64,000 nucleotides of DNA from Variovorax gossypii (GTDB taxonomy: Bacteria > Pseudomonadota > Gammaproteobacteria > Burkholderiales > Burkholderiaceae_C): NCBI RefSeq assembly GCF_003965815.1, contig NZ_RXOE01000012.1, forward strand, positions 1 to 64,000, written 5' to 3'. The translations under genes and the position numbers were made by a program. This document shows, piece by piece, positions 43,601 through 50,549 of the stretch (within the stretch, counting starts at the first letter, position 1; the number at the start of each line of letters is the position of its first letter). The notes under the pieces were generated by a model that was not told the DNA's origin, did not search any database, and worked only from the letters and a program-made list of their open reading frames with translations.

Positions 43601-46057
43601 GGGGACGACGCGCTGTTCGGCTCCGAGGGCCAGGACACGCTGATCGGTGGCACCGGGGACGACTACTACGAGATCGATGATGTGGGCGACACGATCGTCG
43701 AGAACGCGGGCGAAGGCGATGACTTCGTTCGTTCCTCCATCAGCTGGACCCTGGGCGCCAATGTCGAGCGGTTGGCGCTGGATGGAACGGACGACCTCTA
43801 TGCCACGGGCAACAACCTGGCCAACGGCCTTTGGGGCAACGACGGCAACAACCTGCTCACGGGCGGTCAGGGCAATGACTTCCTCTCGGGCGGGGCCGGC
43901 GACGATGTCTACGTGTTCAACGCAGGCGATGGCCAGGACACCATTGACAACACCGACGCACTCGATGCGCTCGACACGCTGCGCTTCGGTGCGGGCATTG
44001 GCGAGAACGATGTGTTGGCCTTCCAATCGGGAAGCCATATCTTCTTCAAGATCAAGGGAACCTCCGATCAGATCGCGTTCCTCGACTACTACGGCGCCAA
44101 CACGCAAACCGGCGGCGTCACGATGGACCACAAGATCGATCACATCGAATTCGCCAACGGCACGGTGTGGGACCAGGCCATGATCCAGTCCGTGGTGGAT
44201 CGGGCCAACAACAACCATGCGCCGACCGTCAATAGCAACCTGCCGACCTTGCGGGCAAGCCAGGGCACCCTGTTCACCTATGTGGTGCCGCTCAACACCA
44301 TCACCGACCCGGATGCGTGGGATTCGGTGATCTACAGCGCGACCATGCCCAACGGCGATCCGCTGCCGTCCTGGCTGTCCTTCGATGCACAGACGCGCAC
44401 GTTCTCCGGGACGCCGACATCGGCCAACCTCGGCAGCCTGCAGTTCGTGCTCTGGGGCACCGACAACTACGGCTCCGGCACGGGTTTCTATGTCAACTTG
44501 AGCGTCACGCCGCCCAACCAGAGCCCGGTCATCGCCACGCCATTGGCCGACCAGAGCGTGGCCGAGGGCACCGCGATCAACTACACCATACCGTCTGGCT
44601 CCTTCACGGACCCGGACGCGGGCGACAGCCTGAGCTATGTGGCCACGCTCGCAGATGGTTCGGCGCTGCCTTCGTGGCTCAGCTTCAATGCCAGCACGCG
44701 CAGATTCACCGGCACGGTGCCCATCGGCTCGCTGCAGCCTTTGAGCGTGCGGGTGACGGCAACGGACCAGGGCGGGCTCGCCGTTCAGGACGTGTTCAAC
44801 ATTGCCGTGACGGTGCAGAACCTCACGCTCAATGGCACCACGTCGGCCGAAACGCTGACTGGCCGCTCGGGCAACGACACCCTCAATGGCAGCGGTGGAA
44901 ACGACACGCTGATCGGCAACGCAGGTAACGACAGACTGAACGGTGGTACCGGCAACGACACGATGAGCGGCGGCACGGGAGACGACACCTACGTGGTGGA
45001 CTCGACTTCAGACGTCGTGAACGAGAACGCCGGCGAGGGCACGGATACCGTGGAGTCGAGCGTGACGTGGACGCTGGGTGCCAATGTCGAGAGGCTGACG
45101 CTCACGGGTACGACGGCAATCAACGGCACCGGGAATGCACTGGACAACGTGCTGACCGGCAACAGCGCCGCGAACACGCTGACCGGCAACGCCGGCAATG
45201 ACGTGCTCGATGGCTTGGCCGGCGCGGACACGATGAAGGGAGGGACCGGAGACGATACCTACTATGTCGACAACGCCTCCGATGTGGTGACCGAACTGGC
45301 GGGCGAGGGCACCGACACGGTGATCTCGACCCTCACGCACACGCTGGCCGCCAATGTCGAGAACCTGCGCTTGAGCGCTACGGGTGCCGTCAACGGCACC
45401 GGCAACACGCTCGACAATATCTTGTATGCCGGTGCCGGGAACAACACGCTGAACGGGTTGGGGGGAACGGATACGGCTTCGTATCTCTACGCGGCCTCCG
45501 CTGTCACAGTCAGTCTGGCCGTCACCACGGCGCAGGCCACCGGCGGCTCGGGTAGCGATACGCTGCAGAACATCGAGAACCTGGAGGGCAGTGCCTTCAA
45601 TGACACCCTCGCAGGCAACGCAGCTGCCAACGTGCTGGAGGGTGGTGCAGGCAATGACACCCTGACAGGCGGGGCCGGCAACGACACCTACCGCATGGGG
45701 AGAGGCCAGGGAAGCGACACGATCGTCGAGAACGATGCCACGGCGGGAAATGCCGATGTGGCCCTGTTCGGCGCCGACATCGCGACGGACCAGCTGTGGT
45801 TCCGCCAGGTCGGCAACAACCTCGAGGTGAGCGTGATCGGGTCTTCCGATCAGTTCACCTTGAACAACTGGTACCTGGGCAGCCAATACCACGTAGAGCA
45901 GTTCAGGACCAGCGACGGCCGCGTGCTGAGCGACAGCAACGTGCAGAACCTCGTGCAGGCGATGGCGAGCTTCTCTCCGCCGGCGGCGGGGCAGACTACG
46001 CTGCCGCCGAACTACCAAAGCAGCCTGAACGCCGTGATTGTTGCCAACTGGCAGTGA
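37694..46057 (+). CDS. Giant RTX metalloprotease, serralysin (M10B) type
   Basis: The 2787-residue secreted protein begins with a serralysin-like catalytic domain: zinc motif HEILHALGLKH (His138, Glu139, His142, His148) and Met-turn VMSYE (Met171). RTX beta-roll blocks with GGxGxDxUx nonapeptides occupy about residues 287-345, 636-1255, 1354-2075 and 2376-2675. Between them are a Calx-beta-like region (346-635), two haemolysin-related domains (about 1254-1344 and 2080-2170) and two cadherin/Ig-like modules (2174-2375; both with SWLSF). The C-terminal 110 residues probably carry the type I secretion signal. Typical serralysins are about 480 residues. The ATG has GAGGA seven bases upstream. The N-terminal third is lower in GC than the rest. 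It should bind calcium, fold outside the cell and digest host or environmental protein. Confidence 0.9.
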   Translation: MADSVGAAVIDAKWQPYGTGRTITYSFMAAVPTGYSADDTAKYLNGFTAFSTAQQQAVRKIFDIIETITNVKFVLATAGATSDIRFGNTTLPSYGAINYRVAPYADKPRINDVLMSNTPVTGTTGTELGSYSFYALVHEILHALGLKHPFGTQDYPDAITDSSITRSGSVMSYESAPLSSSSEPITPLAYDIAALRAIFGGPNTASESGDSVYKFNPLAAEGLAGLQLKEIFQGQRRDIWDSGGTDTLDASAYTDPSSRVVLRLQAGSLSSVGGLTDNVGIAFDTKIENAIGGSGNDEIIGNELDNVLKGGRGGDLLVGLAGNDTLEGGADNDMLFGGEGVDTYVFEGIFGKDAIIDSDGRGIIKINGTAISASGEMIGQGSGWRNVWFAKIGGEDYSYTLYESSESTTGYSLLIKKARDTSNTATVRIDNFDFAAAQNEGYLGIKLGSNTRVAIREGSGANPFEDRDFNVASLTGLTNVGEGAGRSFTIYLDLPAKAGEVIRLSLSDLTDKFQVVLGDDIVPADGAEIILAEGQTQIRVALIQVGDVEDDGTAKLSATYIRQTGSTESNEWDISLQDSDEAVQTYNGDQRALINGIETNFDVHVGDPRFNTYDWSGTHWASDGTLVGGVEEEDFNDVIYGGGGKERINGLGGNDALSGGGGDDEIDGGAGDDLIAGGSGSDILRGGEGKDVILSATGLSVSARQPDDSWAPPAGTTAWIQGSNWGVYQVGSGGRTIEGGGSTSMDTAGDVVDGGAGDDLVIAGRGNDRIEGGTGDDVLWGHGGNDVLLGGDGNDGLEGDGIKDAGYYQTLAEAEHGDDFLDGGAGDDNLNGGGANDVLYGGIGADLLWGDSRDEDELGGQYHGADYLDGEDGDDQLVGGGNDDTLYGGSGNDNLWGDHDSDQKLAGEFHGDDYLDGEDGEDQLIGGGGNDTLLGGLGADVMLGDDDEAQLGGAFHGADYLDGGDGADQLTGGGSNDTLIGGAGDDSLLGDSFNEADLSSDFHGEDYLDGGAGDDQLVGGGKDDVLFGGAGQDRMWGDNDSSEKLAGSAHGNDYLDGGGDDDSLYGGGKDDMLIGGDGADILVGDLVEAQLSGEFHGNDTLDGGDGNDRLFGLGKDDILTGGAGDDVLLGDGQLSEVAAQYHGQDHLDGGDGNDTLFGGGGNDVLIGGAGDDFLSGEDQQSSFSTTTLTGDDYLYGGDGNDTLLGGAGKNYLSGDDGNDYLWGGEGDDVLLGGNGDDFIRSGAGNDFLDGGEGADFFYVALGSGAKRISDVDDGSHNVLVLEGGFNFGLVRLSLGSLVIGDATGTTEIHLDGVDYDDLAGTSPVQEIRFSDGVTMSIAQLLDAVPVDIPTTEFADTVRGTSGREVIHALAGDDVVDGRGGNDSLDLGEGNDIGRGGDGDDIVLGAGGNDQLYGDAGKDRLEGGVGDDLLDGGSDDDSLIGGSGDDTLLGAAGNDELLGEDGIDILNGGDGNDSLSGGTGDDALEGGTGDDVLLGGAGADQLNGGEGADRLDGGLGADAMVGGAGDDEYHVDDAGDTVSEAQGEGRDAIFTSIDYVLAENIEDLRIVQGSLATHATGNAADNTIVGNSVLGSTLLGMAGNDTIDGGAGNDLLDGGEGADLMAGFTGDDEYRVDDVGDQVNEAFASGTDSVFATVSHTLWSNVENLTLVGPDALDGAGNELANVITGNALDNTLRGEGGNDTLVGGAGNDVLDGGSGVDTLDGGDGDDVYKVDNAQDVIVEAAGGGTDTVLSTISYVLGTDLENLTLVGQDGRNGTGNAGDNVIVGNEYENRLDGGGGEDHLEGGAGDDTYVIDSAGDVVVELEGEGYDTVEIGRSFSVSEIANIENVTLTGTLNINATGDDGDNVLIGNAGDNVLDGGLGDDVMAGGAGNDTYIVDEYDNRVTEHQDEGIDTIIRNFDTTYVLEGNVENLTLAGTVYRGNGNELDNVITGNDADNNLLGLGGNDTLIGGGGDDALFGSEGQDTLIGGTGDDYYEIDDVGDTIVENAGEGDDFVRSSISWTLGANVERLALDGTDDLYATGNNLANGLWGNDGNNLLTGGQGNDFLSGGAGDDVYVFNAGDGQDTIDNTDALDALDTLRFGAGIGENDVLAFQSGSHIFFKIKGTSDQIAFLDYYGANTQTGGVTMDHKIDHIEFANGTVWDQAMIQSVVDRANNNHAPTVNSNLPTLRASQGTLFTYVVPLNTITDPDAWDSVIYSATMPNGDPLPSWLSFDAQTRTFSGTPTSANLGSLQFVLWGTDNYGSGTGFYVNLSVTPPNQSPVIATPLADQSVAEGTAINYTIPSGSFTDPDAGDSLSYVATLADGSALPSWLSFNASTRRFTGTVPIGSLQPLSVRVTATDQGGLAVQDVFNIAVTVQNLTLNGTTSAETLTGRSGNDTLNGSGGNDTLIGNAGNDRLNGGTGNDTMSGGTGDDTYVVDSTSDVVNENAGEGTDTVESSVTWTLGANVERLTLTGTTAINGTGNALDNVLTGNSAANTLTGNAGNDVLDGLAGADTMKGGTGDDTYYVDNASDVVTELAGEGTDTVISTLTHTLAANVENLRLSATGAVNGTGNTLDNILYAGAGNNTLNGLGGTDTASYLYAASAVTVSLAVTTAQATGGSGSDTLQNIENLEGSAFNDTLAGNAAANVLEGGAGNDTLTGGAGNDTYRMGRGQGSDTIVENDATAGNADVALFGADIATDQLWFRQVGNNLEVSVIGSSDQFTLNNWYLGSQYHVEQFRTSDGRVLSDSNVQNLVQAMASFSPPAAGQTTLPPNYQSSLNAVIVANWQ
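40139..41256 (+). repeat. Eight tandem 46-47-residue super-repeats within the RTX protease
   Basis: Within the second RTX block, eight successive units each begin HGxDxLDG (DYLDG in most) and contain about three calcium-binding nonapeptides followed by a variable acidic linker of the type GDxxxxxxLxGEF. Units differ in many positions, so the array is old rather than a recent duplication. A partial ninth unit starts TGDDYLYGG. It spans residues about 815-1188. Confidence 0.8.
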
Positions 46058-46071
46058 TAGAGGTGGATGCT

Positions 46072-46102
46072 CCCCCAGGGCGCGGTTTGCGCGCTCTGGG
46101 GG
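46072..46102 (+). terminator. Strong hairpin after the metalloprotease, probable terminator
   Basis: Arms CCCCCAGGGCGCG and CGCGCTCTGGGGG pair over 13 bp with one G-U position around a 5-base loop, 15 bp after the stop codon. No uridine tract follows, so it may act as an mRNA stabiliser or a non-canonical terminator. It separates the secretion locus from the convergent conflict operon. Confidence 0.6.
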
Positions 46103-46270
46103 GCGACTCTATCCTCAAGTCGGACCGTTCCAGCCTCTCCGGTGGCAAGTCGCAACAGCTGAAATCAAGGCGTGACGGGGCCGATGCTGCGTGAGGAGAG
46201 CCATCCCCTCCCTGCGTGGCCAAAGACCGCGGTGCGAAGATGGCCTGCGATTCTCAGGAGGGGAGTGGCA

Positions 46271-49200
46271 CTAGGCTTCGGGTTGCGAATCGGTGAGCTG
46301 TCTCGTCAGCAGTTCGAGCATGTCCAGGACATGGCCGACGACGACAGGCGCCGGCGCCGCAAGGACCTTGAGGTTCATCGGCGTATCCTTCTCGGACCCC
46401 GGGGCTTCCTGATCGGTGGTCAACAGCCGATGGAATGTTCTTGCTGCGCCACCGGTGTCGGCAAGCGGCAGAACAGGTCGACCGGCGGCGCGCGCTCGCT
46501 CGCCGATCTCCAGGGTGCCCCCCGATCCGCCGACGAGAACGACGAACTGGGCGTGGCGGATGCTCTCGGTGTATTCCTCTTCGCCCTTCGTCACTCGCTT
46601 GAGCTGCCCTGCCTGGCTCGGCGGCTTCCTGCTGCGTGTCATCACGTGCATCAGCCTTGCATCGAGCGGTGCGTTGGGGACGTCAAGTTCCAATTCGTCA
46701 ACGAAACTGCGAATGACTGCCTGATCGACGCCGGGCCATGCCCCCGTCACCAGGCCATAGCCGCCGCGCGCCAAGCCCACACCCAGATCCTTGCAGGTGC
46801 GCGCGAGCTTCGCGCTGAGCTTGCTCTTGTCTCCCGTTCCGGCGACCAGAACCCATGCGCGAGGGGGCGGGGCTTCAATGGGCGGAATGCCGTCGGGTGC
46901 GATGATCGTTGCGGGTGGGCGCTTCAGCAGGCGCCAGGACGGGTCGCCGTAGCACTGGAACAGTCCCCAGGCTGGATCGGAAGGGTGCTTGCGCCAGCAT
47001 TGCTGTCGGGCCTCCCGCATCGCTTCGATCAGTGGCGACCCGCGCGCCAGCGCCTCGTAGAAGGCAATGGCGAAGTCCCTTGCGGGCTCGTCATTGAGCT
47101 GGCCGAAGCAGCCGACGACGGCCTGGGCGCCCAGCCGGATCAGCTCCGGGGCCATCGCCGCCGTGTAGTGAGTCCCCAGGAAAATCAGTTCCGGCACGCG
47201 TTCCATCGACCCGAAGTCCCGCAGCGTCAGCCGACTGTCCTGATCCAGCAAAATCTCCACGCGATCGCCCATGCCGCTGTTACCGAACTCGTTGTCGAAA
47301 CCCGTGCCGGTCCGCAGCCTGCTGTGGGCCGCGATGTGAAGAACCCGGGGAGCGGTCAGCAGCAGGTTGGAAATGACGTCGATGGCACTGCCTGCAACGA
47401 GCTTATGCACGGACCTGGTGCTCAACGCTTGTTCCAGCAGGGTGGCGATCGAATCCGCCTCGTGGCGTGCTCCCGGCAAGGAAGGCATGTTCTTCTGATT
47501 CGTGGGAGGGTCGGCAACGATGAGAACCTGCGCGGGTTCCCCGAACTCGGTAGGAACGCGACGGCGGGGCCCGAGCGCTCGCCGTGTGAGGCCTCGTTCG
47601 ATCGCGAGCGACTCGACCGCCACGCGGGGGGGGCCGAGCAGAATCTCCCATGGCAGCAAATCGATGGCCTCATCGACAAGCAGCTCGACAAGCCCGGGGC
47701 CCTGCACGATGGCCGTGGATTCGGACAGGCCCGCAGGAACGACGGCTTCGGCCAGCTCCTGCAGTGTCCTGTAGGTGCCTTGATGCAGTGCCCGGGACAG
47801 CAGTCCTGTGACTCCCTGAGGCAGGTCGTGGCGCAGCGTCAGTTGCCCGCGGGGGCTGCGGTAGACGAAAGCCAGCCGATCTCCCTCGGGGGTGATGCGA
47901 AGCTCCGCGACCGGCTCGCGGATGTCGAGGAATTTCTTTTCGGCGGTGCTGGGCGCGTCTGCACCGAATCGACGGGCGAACGCCCTCGAAGACTGAACGA
48001 ACGGCAACGCCGCGGCGGGCAGCCGGGCGCTGCCGGCGGGATCCTCGAGCAGCGCGAAAAAATCGAAGTCCGTGCCGCTTTTCTGTTGAAGGTAGTCATG
48101 CAGCGCCAGGTTGATCTGGACGAATTCGGCTCGCGTGAGCGTCTGCGCAAGCGGGTCGCGCAGGCCGGGATAGAAGTCGTACTCCTTGTCGTCGGCATTC
48201 GACGATGGCCCGGACCCCGGTTCAGGTTCGGGCTTGGGCACCGGGAACAGGATTCCCGCGAGGAACACCTGGGCCAGCGCCACGGCCCCGCTTGCCGGTG
48301 CGATCGCCCAGTGGATGACGCGCATGACCGGCGGGCTGAGCGGCCTGACGACAGAAAAGTAGGCCGCCAGCCTCTGCGCGTCGGGTGTCGCGCTGGCTCG
48401 AAACCGGGAAAGTCTCTCGACCGCGGTGGGCTGGTCGTCGGCTGCTGCGTTGTCCGGGTCCACGTCCGGCAGCGGCAGGAGGGCCGCCGGACTCCACGCC
48501 TCGCCCGCCGCGCTCATCATCCTTGCCCATGTGTTGACGGCGGCCGGTTCGAGCGCCACGACGGGGACGACCATCCCGGGTTCCCCGTGGGCCCAGGATG
48601 GAAGCTTCACCCGCATTTCAGGGACCGTGGCGCCCAGTCGCGGAGAGCGCGTCTGCAATTCCGCGAAGCCGATGGCGGTGTTGGGCCACAGCGACTGCGG
48701 CAGCAACTGTGCCACGGCAACGGGGGCATGGCCGCCTGCGGCCTGCATCCAGGCGCCCATGCGACCGTCTCGCCATGCGAGTGCCGTGCAGTCGGAAACC
48801 ACGATGACGATGCGTCGGCCGTCGCGATCCTGCAGCGCCGAGATCGACACCTCGCGTCCGTCGGGGCCGAAGGTCCCGACGCGCTCCCCCTGGGGCCGAA
48901 GAAGCAGTGTCCTCACGTCCCGGAAGCCGCCCTGGCGCCGAAGCAGGCGCTCGAACCGCGAGACCGTCGGTCCCCAGGCTGCAAGCGACGGCACGTCGTC
49001 GATCGCAACGACGATGTCGAACCATCTTTCGCGTGCCGGCCGCCATACGGCGCCGCGGTAGCCGGCTTCGGCGATGAATTCGGCCGTGGCGCGCTCGTCC
49101 AACTCGAGGCGCTTGCCCGCGCGGCGGCGAGACAAGGGACGAAGCGCGCGCGCGATGGCGAGCGCCTGCGGCAAGGCGGGCGCGCCGCGCAGCTGAATCC

Positions 49201-49498
49201 TGCGCGCCGAGGCACCTCCTCCCGTGCCCCCGGCCGCGTACGCGGCCGCCCTCTCGGCATCGCTGTCGGAAATCCCATGCGGGCGCGGCACCGACGACTG
49301 CTCATCCGGCCTGGCATCCGGGGTCGTCTGCGCTGGCGAGGAGGGCGTTGACGGCTCGACGGGAGAGATCGCTTCTTCCAGCGTGTGCCGCCCGAGCGGC
49401 GTGAGCTTGGGCGCAAGCCACAGCATGTCCCGCAGGTCGGGCCAATCGACCTCCAGTCCGGCCGCCCGCAGCCGACGGATGAGCTCGCCGATTTCCAC
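46271..49498 (-). CDS. SAV_2336-CHAT-SLOG multidomain protein (conflict-system sensor/effector)
   Basis: The 1075-residue protein has three modules. Residues 1-260 fit the SAV_2336-type domain (LRAAGLEVDWPDLRDMLWLA, then RERWFDIVVAIDD and IVVSDCTALAW). Residues about 470-850 are a CHAT-like caspase fold: the histidine motif LHIAAHS (His near 720) is kept, but the place of the catalytic cysteine reads FLGTHYT, so protease activity is doubtful. Residues about 870-1060 are a SLOG nucleotide-binding domain (WVLVAGTGD, GGYGLVTGA, VVLVGGSGGTLEIGERA). SLOG domains are thought to bind nucleotide-derived signals. It is the last gene of the caspase/MoxR operon. The GTG start was chosen because the domain begins there and it lies 9 bp past the ATPase stop; the start could be a few codons different. 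Confidence 0.8.
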   Translation of the reverse strand: MEIGELIRRLRAAGLEVDWPDLRDMLWLAPKLTPLGRHTLEEAISPVEPSTPSSPAQTTPDARPDEQSSVPRPHGISDSDAERAAAYAAGGTGGGASARRIQLRGAPALPQALAIARALRPLSRRRAGKRLELDERATAEFIAEAGYRGAVWRPARERWFDIVVAIDDVPSLAAWGPTVSRFERLLRRQGGFRDVRTLLLRPQGERVGTFGPDGREVSISALQDRDGRRIVIVVSDCTALAWRDGRMGAWMQAAGGHAPVAVAQLLPQSLWPNTAIGFAELQTRSPRLGATVPEMRVKLPSWAHGEPGMVVPVVALEPAAVNTWARMMSAAGEAWSPAALLPLPDVDPDNAAADDQPTAVERLSRFRASATPDAQRLAAYFSVVRPLSPPVMRVIHWAIAPASGAVALAQVFLAGILFPVPKPEPEPGSGPSSNADDKEYDFYPGLRDPLAQTLTRAEFVQINLALHDYLQQKSGTDFDFFALLEDPAGSARLPAAALPFVQSSRAFARRFGADAPSTAEKKFLDIREPVAELRITPEGDRLAFVYRSPRGQLTLRHDLPQGVTGLLSRALHQGTYRTLQELAEAVVPAGLSESTAIVQGPGLVELLVDEAIDLLPWEILLGPPRVAVESLAIERGLTRRALGPRRRVPTEFGEPAQVLIVADPPTNQKNMPSLPGARHEADSIATLLEQALSTRSVHKLVAGSAIDVISNLLLTAPRVLHIAAHSRLRTGTGFDNEFGNSGMGDRVEILLDQDSRLTLRDFGSMERVPELIFLGTHYTAAMAPELIRLGAQAVVGCFGQLNDEPARDFAIAFYEALARGSPLIEAMREARQQCWRKHPSDPAWGLFQCYGDPSWRLLKRPPATIIAPDGIPPIEAPPPRAWVLVAGTGDKSKLSAKLARTCKDLGVGLARGGYGLVTGAWPGVDQAVIRSFVDELELDVPNAPLDARLMHVMTRSRKPPSQAGQLKRVTKGEEEYTESIRHAQFVVLVGGSGGTLEIGERARAAGRPVLPLADTGGAARTFHRLLTTDQEAPGSEKDTPMNLKVLAAPAPVVVGHVLDMLELLTRQLTDSQPEA

Positions 49499-49506
49499 GC
49501 GATCGC

Positions 49507-50544
49507 TCAGCTGCCGGCGACCACGAGCTCGCGCATGAGCTCCTCGACGATGGCGTCGCGTTGCGTGCCCGGGTCGATCTGGGAGCTCAGCACGAAGTGG
49601 ATCGAGTTGAGCAGCTGATCCGTGGCGACTTCCTTGCCCTGGCCCGCGCGCGCCTTGAATGCGTCGATGATCGACTCCGCGGCGTCGCGGTCTTGCGGCG
49701 AGAAGTGCAGATCGACGATGGCGTTCAGCCGGCGCCAGTCCTTGTTGTCGTCCTCGTCGAGCATCCCGGTGGGATTGGGCATGCGCAGCCTGAGGCAGCG
49801 GCGCAGAAAGGGCGCCGGAAACTCGCGCTCGCCGTTGCTCGTGAGGATCATCAACGGGAACTCGTGGCCCGAGACCGTGCCCCCCTTGATGTCGGCCCGG
49901 GGCTGAAGCGGATCGGAGGTGAAGACTTCCACCGAGGCTTGCGCGCCGAGGCGGCGCAGCTCGGGAATCTCGAACTCGCCTTCCTCGAAGATGTTCAGCA
50001 GGTCGTTCGGCAGGTCGATGTCGCTTTTGTCGATCTCGTCGATGAGCAGGGCGCGGGGGCGCTGGGTCGGCAGCAGTGCCGTGCCCAACGGCCCGAGGGT
50101 GATGAAGTCCCCGATGGCGGCTGGCGTGCCGGACTCCTGCTGCTGCAGGCGTCCGATCGCGTCGTATTGGTAGAGGGCGTCTCGCAAGGTGCTGCGCGAC
50201 GTCACGGACCAGCGAAGGGCCGGGCCCATGCGCAGCTCGTAGGCGATCGCATCGACCAGCGAGGATTTTCCGCTGCCGGGTTGGCCCGTCACCAGCAAGG
50301 GGCGGCGAAGGTAGAGCGCCGCGTTCACCATGTCGATGATCTTGTCCGTGGAGTGGAAGTCCCGGCCGCGCTTCAATGCCGCGGGGGGCAGCGTGTTGTC
50401 CTCTCGCTTGTTTCTCGGCCAAGGCCGCTCCCGCTCCACTTTGCTGCGCCGGGGACGCCAGGGAGGCGGATCGGGCAGGTCCGCCAGGCCATTGTGCGGC
50501 ATGCGCTCGCCTGTGAAGATCCGCCAGTTTTCTGTCGGGGCCAT
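49507..50544 (-). CDS. MoxR-type AAA+ ATPase
   Basis: The 345-residue AAA+ ATPase has Walker A VTGQPGSGKSS, Walker B LLIDEIDKSDIDLPNDLL and a sensor-1 region MILTSNGEREFPAPFLRRC, consistent with the MoxR/ChlI clade. MoxR ATPases remodel partner proteins, often with vWA or VMAP partners. In computational surveys of NTP-dependent conflict systems it is the switch between a sensor and a protease effector. I chose the ATG nine bases after AGGAGG; another ATG directly overlapping the caspase stop is too close to that site. It lies between the caspase-VMAP gene and the SAV_2336-CHAT-SLOG gene. Confidence 0.88.
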   Translation of the reverse strand: MAPTENWRIFTGERMPHNGLADLPDPPPWRPRRSKVERERPWPRNKREDNTLPPAALKRGRDFHSTDKIIDMVNAALYLRRPLLVTGQPGSGKSSLVDAIAYELRMGPALRWSVTSRSTLRDALYQYDAIGRLQQQESGTPAAIGDFITLGPLGTALLPTQRPRALLIDEIDKSDIDLPNDLLNIFEEGEFEIPELRRLGAQASVEVFTSDPLQPRADIKGGTVSGHEFPLMILTSNGEREFPAPFLRRCLRLRMPNPTGMLDEDDNKDWRRLNAIVDLHFSPQDRDAAESIIDAFKARAGQGKEVATDQLLNSIHFVLSSQIDPGTQRDAIVEELMRELVVAGS

Positions 50545-50549
50545 TGAAT

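Noticed and set aside
41774..44218. An 814-codon minus-strand open frame inside the RTX protease
   Set aside because: Its valine/alanine/aspartate-rich repetitive sequence is the complement of RTX repeats.
46172..49351. A 1059-codon plus-strand open frame opposite the SAV_2336-CHAT-SLOG gene
   Set aside because: Composition is arginine-rich without domains, and the minus strand carries recognisable CHAT and SLOG motifs.
49499..50422. Upstream extension of the SAV_2336-CHAT-SLOG frame through the MoxR gene
   Set aside because: The extension has no family sequence and overlaps the MoxR coding region completely; the GTG at the MoxR stop fits better.
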